Assembly (NCBI GenBank): GCA_023432305.1
Contig: JAEYUT010000165.1
Coordinates: forward strand, 1 to 5,769
DNA from: Actinomycetes bacterium
GTDB lineage: Bacteria; Actinomycetota; Actinomycetes; Actinomycetales; Microbacteriaceae
Direction of reading: 5' to 3'
Length of the DNA stretch: 5,769 bases
The notes beneath the pieces are model-generated. The model searched no databases, had not been told where the DNA came from, and saw nothing but the letters and a program-made list of their open reading frames with translations. Shown one piece after another: positions 1-4,917 of the stretch (position 1 is its first letter; each line of letters starts with the position of its first letter). The position numbers and the translations under genes are program-made.

Positions 1-17
1 TGACGAGCCCGATCAGC

Positions 18-1421
18 TCAGAGTCGCGTCCACGCCTCGGTGAGGACCGAGCGCAGCGTCTGCTCGATCTCATCGAACTCGGCGGGCCCGATGGTGAGCG
101 GCGGGGCCAGCTGGATGACGGGGTCGCCGCGGTCGTCGGCACGGCAGTACAGCCCGGCATCGAACAGGGCCTTGGACAGGAAGCCACGCAGCAGGCGCTC
201 CGACTCGTCGTCGTCGAAGGTCTCCTTGGTGGCCTTGTCCTTGACGAGCTCGATGCCGAAGAAGTAGCCGGCGCCGCGCACGTCGCCCACGATCGGCAGA
301 TCCGTGAGGCGCTCGAGGGCGGCACGGAACAGCGGGGAGTTCTGCTTGACGTTGTCGGTCAGGCCCTCCTCCTCGAAGATGGCGAGGTTCTCGAGCGCGA
401 CCGCCGACGACACCGGGTGGCCGCCGAACGTGTAGCCGTGGTAGAACGCCGTCGATCCGTGGCGGAAGGGCTCGTAGAGCTCGTCGCTCACGATGCACGC
501 GCCGATCGGCGAGTAGCCGCTCGTCATGCCCTTGGCGCACGTGATCATGTCGGGCTTGATGTCGTAGGTCGTGGAGGCGAACATGTCGCCGATGCGGCCG
601 AAGCCCGTGATGACCTCATCCGCGACGAGGAGGACGTCGTACTTGTCGCAGATCTCGCGAACGCGCTGGAAGTAGCCCTTCGGCGGCGGGAAGCAGCCGC
701 CCGAGTTCTGAACGGGCTCGAGGAAGACTGCCGCGACCGTCTCGGGGCCCTCGAAGTTGATCATCTCCTCGATGCGGTTCGCAGCCCAGAGGCCGAACTC
801 CTCCTCGGTTCCCCCGGGGAAGCCCATCTCATCGGCGCGGTACATGTTGGTGTTCGGCACGCGGAAGCCACCGGGCGTCACGGGCTCGAACATCTCCTTC
901 ATCGCGGGGATGCCGGTGATGGCGAGCGCACCCTGCGGGGTGCCGTGGTAGGCGACGTAGCGCGAGATGACCTTGTGCTTGGTGGGCCGGCCCTGGAGCT
1001 TCCAGTAGTACTTGGCGAGCTTGAACGCCGTCTCGACGGCCTCGCCGCCGCCCGTCGTGAAGAAGACATGGTTGAGGTCGCCGGGAGCGTACTCGGCGAG
1101 CTTGTCGGCGAGCTCGATCGCCGCAGGGTGCGCGTAGGACCACAGCGGGAAGAACGCGAGCTCCTCAGCCTGCTTCGCCGCGACCTCCGCGAGGCGCTTG
1201 CGGCCGTGGCCGGCGTTGACGACGAAGAGCCCCGACAGTCCGTCGAAGTACTTCTTGCCCTGCGAGTCGAAGATGTGGTGCCCTTCGCCCTTCACGATGA
1301 TGGGCACGCCGTGCTCTTCGAGCACCGACTGGCGCGCGAAGTGCATCCAGAGGTGGTCCTTGGCCTTCTGCTGCAGGTCGGCTTCCGTCTGCGCGCTGAG
1401 AGCGTTGTCGGTCATGGTCAT
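18..1421 (-). CDS. Class III PLP-dependent aminotransferase (putrescine/diamine omega-transaminase type)
   Basis: A cytosolic fold-type I, PLP-dependent transaminase of 467 residues, the usual size for class III. It probably moves the terminal amino group of putrescine or a related amine to pyruvate or 2-oxoglutarate, giving an amino-aldehyde. Visible motifs: cofactor-phosphate loop TTGGGEAVE (122-130), Tyr158-His159 of the PLP-stacking YHG, DEVITGFGR (268-276) with Asp268 for the pyridine nitrogen, catalytic Lys297 in CAKGMTSGY, and Thr331 in YTFGGHP. The loop reads G-G-E where many relatives have G-S-E. The start is the ATG at 1421, chosen because AGGTGA lies 7 nt upstream; a second in-frame ATG is at 1415. 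It follows the Lrp gene by 7 nt on the same strand, and a PatD-like dehydrogenase is divergent, which supports a polyamine role. The class is clear from sequence; the substrate is inferred, and beta-alanine, GABA or other omega-amines remain possible. Only 17 nt downstream are visible. Confidence 0.95.
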   Translation of the reverse strand: MTMTDNALSAQTEADLQQKAKDHLWMHFARQSVLEEHGVPIIVKGEGHHIFDSQGKKYFDGLSGLFVVNAGHGRKRLAEVAAKQAEELAFFPLWSYAHPAAIELADKLAEYAPGDLNHVFFTTGGGEAVETAFKLAKYYWKLQGRPTKHKVISRYVAYHGTPQGALAITGIPAMKEMFEPVTPGGFRVPNTNMYRADEMGFPGGTEEEFGLWAANRIEEMINFEGPETVAAVFLEPVQNSGGCFPPPKGYFQRVREICDKYDVLLVADEVITGFGRIGDMFASTTYDIKPDMITCAKGMTSGYSPIGACIVSDELYEPFRHGSTAFYHGYTFGGHPVSSAVALENLAIFEEEGLTDNVKQNSPLFRAALERLTDLPIVGDVRGAGYFFGIELVKDKATKETFDDDESERLLRGFLSKALFDAGLYCRADDRGDPVIQLAPPLTIGPAEFDEIEQTLRSVLTEAWTRL

Positions 1422-1428
1422 GGTGCGA

Positions 1429-1434
1429 TCACCT
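1429..1434 (-). promoter_or_regulatory. Shine-Dalgarno of the aminotransferase, overlapping the lrp stop
   Basis: On the minus strand AGGTGA ends 7 nt before the ATG at 1421, a near-ideal match and spacing for the 16S anti-SD. Its last three bases (1431-1429) are the TGA stop of the upstream regulator gene. Ribosomes terminating on the regulator therefore sit on the start signal of the enzyme, which favours translational coupling and supports the 1421 start over the ATG at 1415. Confidence 0.7.
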
Positions 1435-1896
1435 GGTTCCCCAGTTGTAGTGCTGCTTCTGCAGCTTCAGGTAGACGAATGTCTCGGTGGAGTGCACACC
1501 CGCGATGGTGCGGATCTGCTGGTTGAGGAGCTCGATGAGGTCGTCGTCGTTCTCGCACACGATCTCCACAAGGAGATCGAAGCTGCCTGCGGTGAGCACG
1601 ACGTAGTCGACGGCGGGGATCTCACTGAGCTTCTCGGCGATCACGCGGCTGTCCCCGGTGACTCGGATTCCGACCATCGCCTGACGGAGGAATCCGAGCT
1701 GCATGGGATCGGTCACCGCGACGACCTGCATGACGCCGGACTCGGTGAGCTTCTGCACGCGCTGGCGCACAGCCGCCTCACTGAGGCCGACGGCCTTGCC
1801 GATCTCCGCGTACGAGCGTCGGCCGTCCTCTTGCAGCTGCTCGATGATCGCCTTCGAGACGTCATCGAGCACGGGGGCTCGGTTGCGTGTCGCCAT
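1429..1896 (-). CDS. Lrp/AsnC-family transcriptional regulator
   Basis: A 155-residue DNA-binding regulator, the typical Lrp/AsnC length. Residues about 9-60 form the AsnC-type winged helix-turn-helix, with the core LDDVSKAIIEQLQEDGR and the recognition region YAEIGKAVGLSEAAVRQRVQKL. Residues about 70-148 form the RAM/AsnC ligand-binding and oligomerisation domain, with AGSFDLLVEI and the late AGVHSTETFVYLKL strand. Family members assemble as dimers to octamers and respond to amino acids or related metabolites. It heads an operon with the aminotransferase and lies divergent to the aldehyde dehydrogenase, so it is most likely the local regulator of polyamine/omega-amino acid breakdown. The ATG at 1896 was chosen because a good promoter ends 6 nt before it, which implies leaderless translation; no SD is evident upstream. 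The family call is firm; ligand and sign of regulation are unknown. Confidence 0.95.
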   Translation of the reverse strand: MATRNRAPVLDDVSKAIIEQLQEDGRRSYAEIGKAVGLSEAAVRQRVQKLTESGVMQVVAVTDPMQLGFLRQAMVGIRVTGDSRVIAEKLSEIPAVDYVVLTAGSFDLLVEIVCENDDDLIELLNQQIRTIAGVHSTETFVYLKLQKQHYNWGTR

Positions 1897-1902
1897 AAGG
1901 GG

Positions 1903-1931
1903 ATTCTGTCACCGTTCGCGGTGCCCGGCAA
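1903..1931 (-). promoter_or_regulatory. Predicted promoter of the lrp-aminotransferase operon
   Basis: Read on the minus strand, a -35 TTGCCG (1931-1926; 4 of 6 matches to TTGACA) is followed after exactly 17 nt by a -10 CAGAAT (1908-1903; 4 of 6 to TATAAT). Six nucleotides later comes the ATG of the regulator (1896), so the expected transcription start coincides with the start codon. This is the usual layout of leaderless actinobacterial mRNAs. The prediction is by eye; no start-site data were available. Confidence 0.6.
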
Positions 1932-1936
1932 GCGAA
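1915..1936. repeat. Inverted repeat TTCGC-N12-GCGAA in the lrp promoter
   Basis: The arms TTCGC (1915-1919) and GCGAA (1932-1936) are perfect inverted copies separated by 12 nt. They bracket the -35 and spacer of the predicted lrp promoter. Arm centres are 17 bp apart. It could be an operator for autoregulation by the Lrp protein, but arms of 5 bp arise easily by chance in GC-rich DNA. Confidence 0.3.
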
Positions 1937-1971
1937 TCCGCAATATCGGGAGGTCTCTGCGACGAAATCCG
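1933..1971. repeat. Direct repeat CGAATCCG / CGAAATCCG, candidate operator
   Basis: CGAATCCG (1933-1940) recurs as CGAAATCCG (1963-1971), about 30 bp centre to centre, or roughly three helical turns, so both copies would face the same side of the DNA. Between them lies CCG-CAATAT-CGG (1938-1949), a partial palindrome and the most AT-rich spot of this intergenic region. Lrp-family proteins bind multiple phased, often AT-centred sites, so this is a plausible control region for both divergent promoters. No binding motif of this regulator is known to me. Confidence 0.3.
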
Positions 1972-1974
1972 TAG

Positions 1975-2003
1975 TTCCGACGGCGAGGAAGTCCGGCTAT
2001 GGT
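1975..2003 (+). promoter_or_regulatory. Predicted promoter of the aldehyde dehydrogenase gene
   Basis: A -35 TTCCGA (1975-1980; 3 of 6 matches) is separated by 17 nt from a -10 TATGGT (1998-2003; 4 of 6, with the key T-A-...-T kept). The ATG at 2010 starts 6 nt after the -10, the same geometry as the divergent lrp promoter, so a leaderless transcript is expected. If so, the in-frame GTG at 2004 lies upstream of the transcript start and cannot be used. A competing reading is GAGGAAG at 1985-1991 acting as an SD 12 nt before that GTG. Confidence 0.5.
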
Positions 2004-2009
2004 GTGGCT

Positions 2010-3446
2010 ATGGCTGACCGTATCCTTCGCAACTTCATCAATGGTGAGTACGTCGACGCTCGCGGCGATGGCGGCTTCGATGTCGTAGACCCCGCAACCG
2101 AGCAGACCTACGCCACATCGCCCGTCTCCGGGCAGGCTGACGTGGACGCGGCGTTCGCGGCCGCAGCGACCGCCTTCGAGACCTGGAGCGAGTCCACGCC
2201 CGCCGAGCGCCAGCTGGCTCTCTTCCGCATCGCCGACAAGATGGAAGAGCGCGCGGAGGAGTTCGCCGATCTCGAGTCGCAGGACGCCGGCAAGCCGCGC
2301 GCCTCCCTCGTGGCCGACGAGATCATGCTCTCCGTCGACCAGATTCGCTTCTTCGCCGGCGCCGCCCGCAACCTCGAGGGCCGTGCGACCGCCGAGTACA
2401 TGCCCGACCACACGAGCTCCATCCGTCGCGAGCCCATCGGCGTCATCGGACAGGTGACTCCCTGGAACTACCCGCTCAACATGGCGGTGTGGAAGTTCGC
2501 TCCCGCGATCGCTGCCGGCAACACGACGGTGCTGAAGCCGAGCGACACGACGCCGCAGTCAACCCTGCTGCTCGCCGAGATCGCGTCCGAGTTCCTCCCC
2601 GCGGGTGTCTTCAACGTCATCACGGGCGACCGCACCACGGGCGCCAAGATGATCGAGCACCCGACGCCTCAGATGGTGTCGATCACCGGCTCGGTGCGCG
2701 CCGGCATGGAGGTCGCGAAGGCGGCCTCGAGCGACCTCAAGCGCGTGCACCTGGAGCTCGGCGGCAAGGCGCCCGTGATCGTCTTCGACGACGCCGACAT
2801 CGACAAGGCCGTCGAGGGCATCGCGACCGCGGGCTACTTCAACGCGGGACAGGACTGCACCGCCGCGACGCGCGTGCTCGTCCACGAGCGCATCCACGAC
2901 GAGTTCGTCGCCGCGCTCACCGCCTACGTCAAGGCCAACGTCACCACCGGCGACCCGAAGGATGAGAGCACGTTCTTCGGCCCCGTGAACAACATCAACC
3001 AGCTCGAGCGGGTGCTCGGCATGCTGAACGGCCTGCCGTCGCACGCCGAGGTGCACACGGGCGGCGGCCGCAAGGCGTCGGCCGGCTACTACATCGAGCC
3101 CACCGTGGTCTCGAACCTGCAGCAGACCGACGACGCCATCCAGAACGAGATCTTCGGACCCGTCATCACGGTGCAGAAGTTCGCGGATGAGGCCCAGGCG
3201 CTCCGCTGGGCGAACGACGTCAAGTACGGACTCTCGTCGAGCGTCTGGACGAAGGACCACGGCCGCGCCATGCGCTTCGCCAAGCGTCTCGACTTCGGTT
3301 GCGTGTGGATCAACACCCACATCCCGCTCGTCGCCGAGATGCCCCACGGCGGCTTCAAGCACTCCGGCTACGGCAAGGATCTCTCCATGTACGGCTTCGA
3401 GGACTACACGCGCATCAAGCACGTCATGTCCTACATCGGAGAGTAG
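2010..3446 (+). CDS. patD: Gamma-aminobutyraldehyde dehydrogenase (PatD-like, NAD(P)+-dependent ALDH)
   Basis: Oxidises an amino-aldehyde (expected 4-aminobutanal) to the amino acid (GABA) with NAD(P)+ in the cytosol, the step after putrescine transamination. The protein has 478 residues from ATG 2010, or 480 from the in-frame GTG at 2004; both match the ALDH family size. Counting from 2010, it shows Asn153 in TPWNYP, Lys176 in VLKPS for cofactor binding, general base Glu249 in LELGGK, nucleophile Cys283 in AGQDCT, and EIFGPV (380-385). The C-terminal stretch NTHIPLVAEMPHGGFKHSGY followed by GKDLSMYG and EDYTRIKHVM resembles E. coli PatD (YdcW) closely, more than generic betaine-aldehyde dehydrogenases. 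ATG 2010 is preferred because a -10 ends at 2003. The family and catalytic residues are certain; the exact aldehyde is inferred from similarity and from the adjoining transaminase and Lrp genes. Confidence 0.93.
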   Translation: MADRILRNFINGEYVDARGDGGFDVVDPATEQTYATSPVSGQADVDAAFAAAATAFETWSESTPAERQLALFRIADKMEERAEEFADLESQDAGKPRASLVADEIMLSVDQIRFFAGAARNLEGRATAEYMPDHTSSIRREPIGVIGQVTPWNYPLNMAVWKFAPAIAAGNTTVLKPSDTTPQSTLLLAEIASEFLPAGVFNVITGDRTTGAKMIEHPTPQMVSITGSVRAGMEVAKAASSDLKRVHLELGGKAPVIVFDDADIDKAVEGIATAGYFNAGQDCTAATRVLVHERIHDEFVAALTAYVKANVTTGDPKDESTFFGPVNNINQLERVLGMLNGLPSHAEVHTGGGRKASAGYYIEPTVVSNLQQTDDAIQNEIFGPVITVQKFADEAQALRWANDVKYGLSSSVWTKDHGRAMRFAKRLDFGCVWINTHIPLVAEMPHGGFKHSGYGKDLSMYGFEDYTRIKHVMSYIGE

Positions 3447-3554
3447 GAGCGGCAGGGAGACCTCGACGTATCTCTCGCCCCGCCCTCTGGGGACACGGCG
3501 TTGCGCGCTCGACGCGCGACAATGGTTCTCCATGAGGGCGGGGTGAGAAGGCGC
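3447..3554. other. Gap between the polyamine locus and the signalling operon
   Basis: This 108-nt stretch separates two functionally unrelated groups on the same strand. It holds a weak imperfect stem (GGGAGA at 3455-3460 against TCTCTC at 3471-3476, 10-nt loop, one G-U pair) and a second short one (CCCC 3478-3481 / GGGG 3489-3492). Neither is followed by a T run, so no intrinsic terminator can be called. A -10-like GACAATGG lies at 3518-3525. Read-through from the dehydrogenase gene into the FHA gene cannot be excluded. Confidence 0.5.
3518..3523 (+). promoter_or_regulatory. Weak -10-like element before the FHA gene
   Basis: GACAAT matches the -10 consensus at four of six positions, including the A at position 2 and the final T, but lacks the first T. 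No recognisable -35 sits 16-18 nt upstream; TTGCGC at 3501-3506 is only 11 nt away. If used, transcription would start near 3530, ruling out the FHA start candidates at 3501 and 3522 and favouring those at 3543 or 3555. Confidence 0.25.
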
Positions 3555-4085
3555 ATGCGCGACGACGTCGAGGGTGATGACGACACGGTGACGGTGGTCC
3601 CGCGCGTCGATTCCGACGTGCACGCGCTCGAGGATCTTCACCGCGTCGTCGCGGAGGGCGACACCATCGCGCGTCAGGTGCCGCTCGCCCGCGAGGCGTC
3701 GCTTCCCCCCGTGCCGGCTGCCCTTCGCCCGCACCATCGCATTCGCGTGGGCAGCGCGGAGGTCGAGCTCGACCGTCCTGTGCAGATCGGGCGCCGACCG
3801 AGCCCGTCGCGCGTGCCGCAGTCGGAGCATCCGCGTCTGCTCGCGGTCGACAGCCCCGCGCGCCAGATCTCGGCGCGTCATCTGGAGCTGCGCGAGCAGG
3901 GTGCGACGGTCGTGGCGACGGATCTGCGCACCCTCAACGGCAGCGAGGTGCATCTGCCGGGCTCCGGCGTGGTGAGCCTCCGGCGCGGGGAGTCTCTCGT
4001 TGTGATGCCGGGCGCGCGCATCGATCTGGGTGAGGGCGTCGTCGTCGAGGTCCTCGCGCCGTCGACGGGAAGGCGGACCCGATGA
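3555..4085 (+). CDS. FHA-domain phosphopeptide-binding protein
   Basis: A small soluble protein, 176 residues from ATG 3555, with a disordered N-terminal half and a C-terminal FHA domain that should bind phosphothreonine peptides. FHA landmarks, counted from 3555, are IGR at 78-80, the Ser106/His109 pair in QISARH, and Asn128-Gly129 in TLNGS; the last strands end near residue 167. These are the conserved binding-surface positions of the family. The N-terminus is acidic with DDDTVTVV (Thr11, Thr13), a possible target of the kinase encoded downstream. There is no signal peptide or membrane segment. The start is uncertain: in-frame TTG 3501, ATG 3522, GTG 3543 and ATG 3555 are all open. ATG 3555 is chosen for a GGTGA SD 8 nt upstream. 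It is the first gene of the FHA-PP2C-kinase operon and overlaps the next by 4 nt. The domain is clear; the cellular role is not known. Confidence 0.88.
   Translation: MRDDVEGDDDTVTVVPRVDSDVHALEDLHRVVAEGDTIARQVPLAREASLPPVPAALRPHHRIRVGSAEVELDRPVQIGRRPSPSRVPQSEHPRLLAVDSPARQISARHLELREQGATVVATDLRTLNGSEVHLPGSGVVSLRRGESLVVMPGARIDLGEGVVVEVLAPSTGRRTR
4067..4073 (+). promoter_or_regulatory. Shine-Dalgarno of the PP2C gene
   Basis: GGGAAGG ends 8 nt before the ATG at 4082 and lies inside the end of the FHA coding region. It supports the 4082 start, which overlaps the FHA stop as ATGA. Confidence 0.5.
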
Positions 4086-4915
4086 CCAGACGCGGCGAGG
4101 ACTCCGCCGGGCGCACCTTCCGATCTCCCCAGGGGGATCAGGTGACGCTGGCGTGGGCAGGGGCCACCGATATCGGCCACCGACGTGCAGTGAATGAGGA
4201 CAGCCTCGTGCTCTCGCCGCCGGTCTTCGCCGTCGCGGACGGCATGGGCGGTCACACGGCGGGCGATCGGGCGAGCTCTGCGGCTGTGGAGCGGCTCGGC
4301 GCGCTCGCGGAAGCCGTGGGGGAGTCGGCGATCGGCGACGCGCTCACTCTCGCGGCGCATGACATCGACGACCTCTCGGCGGAGATGCCTCTCGGTGCGG
4401 GGACGACGGTGACGGGTGCCGTTCTCGACCTGTCGGGCGCGCGCCCGGCCTTCCTCGTGTTCAACGTGGGCGACAGCCGCGTGTACAGCTTCATCCGCAA
4501 CGAGCTCGTGCAGGTGACGAAGGATCACTCGGTCGTCCAGGAGCTCGTCGATGCCGGCATCATCGAACCCCATGAAGCCGAAGGGCATCCGGAGGCGAAC
4601 GTCATCACGCGCGCGCTCGGATTCCGCGAGCATCCGCGGCCGGACTTCTGGTCGCTTCCGCTGGTGGACGGCATGCGTCTGCTGCTGTGCTCGGACGGCC
4701 TCACGAAGGAACTCGACTCCGAACGCATCCGGCTGCATCTGGCGGCGCGCCTCACGGCGCTGGAGACGGCCAACGCGCTCGTGGATGCGGCGCTCGCCGC
4801 GGGCGGTCGCGACAACATCACGGTCGTGGTCGTCGACGTCGTGCGAATCGCCGACACCCAGTCGGGGGCAGACGGGTCTGACTATGATGAAGGCTCCACT
4901 GGGGCGAGGGGGTAG
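4082..4915 (+). CDS. PP2C-family (PPM) Ser/Thr protein phosphatase
   Basis: A metal-dependent phosphatase that removes phosphate from Ser/Thr residues, probably of proteins phosphorylated by the kinase encoded next. At 277 residues it is essentially one catalytic domain (about 22-257). All signature motifs are present: R35-x-x-NED (38-40), DGMGGH (53-58) with metal ligand Asp53, GTT (107-109), GDSR (130-133), SDGL (204-207) with Asp205, and RDN (243-245) with Asp244. It should therefore be active. A 20-residue acidic, Gly/Ser-rich tail follows. There is no membrane segment, unlike the larger membrane-anchored PstP phosphatase of the actinobacterial pknB locus, so this is a separate soluble phosphatase. 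The ATG overlaps the FHA stop by 4 nt, with an SD 8 nt upstream, implying translational coupling. Family and activity are confident; substrates are inferred. Confidence 0.95.
   Translation: MTRRGEDSAGRTFRSPQGDQVTLAWAGATDIGHRRAVNEDSLVLSPPVFAVADGMGGHTAGDRASSAAVERLGALAEAVGESAIGDALTLAAHDIDDLSAEMPLGAGTTVTGAVLDLSGARPAFLVFNVGDSRVYSFIRNELVQVTKDHSVVQELVDAGIIEPHEAEGHPEANVITRALGFREHPRPDFWSLPLVDGMRLLLCSDGLTKELDSERIRLHLAARLTALETANALVDAALAAGGRDNITVVVVDVVRIADTQSGADGSDYDEGSTGARG
4906..4912 (+). promoter_or_regulatory. Shine-Dalgarno of the kinase gene
   Basis: GAGGGGG ends 5 nt before GTG 4918 and immediately before the PP2C stop TAG (4913-4915). It decides the choice of the GTG start, since the kinase gene has no nearby in-frame ATG before the glycine loop. 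Confidence 0.5.
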
Positions 4916-4917
4916 CC

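Noticed and set aside
417..1526. Long plus-strand open frame of 369 codons opposite the aminotransferase
   Set aside because: It lies antisense to a gene with clear catalytic motifs, has a low-complexity Arg/Ala/Val/Glu-rich composition, and is explained by the GC-rich codons of the real gene.
2004..2009. GTG start adding two residues (M-A) to the aldehyde dehydrogenase
   Set aside because: It lies immediately after the predicted -10 element, so it would not be in the transcript; its only SD candidate is 12 nt away. It is not excluded if transcription starts further upstream.
2004..3446. Alternative call as betaine-aldehyde or succinate-semialdehyde dehydrogenase
   Set aside because: The AGQDCT active site and the EMPHGGFKHSGYGKDLSMYG tail fit gamma-aminobutyraldehyde dehydrogenase better, and the neighbours are amine-catabolic with no gabT or betaine genes.
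3455..3492. Possible intrinsic terminator after the aldehyde dehydrogenase gene
   Set aside because: The stems are 4-6 bp with mismatches or a G-U pair and large loops, and no T tract follows.
2559..3953. Minus-strand open frame of 464 codons opposite the aldehyde dehydrogenase and the FHA gene
   Set aside because: It crosses two real genes and the gap between them, is rich in Arg/His/Val/Asp typical of antisense frames in GC-rich DNA, and shows no domain I recognise.
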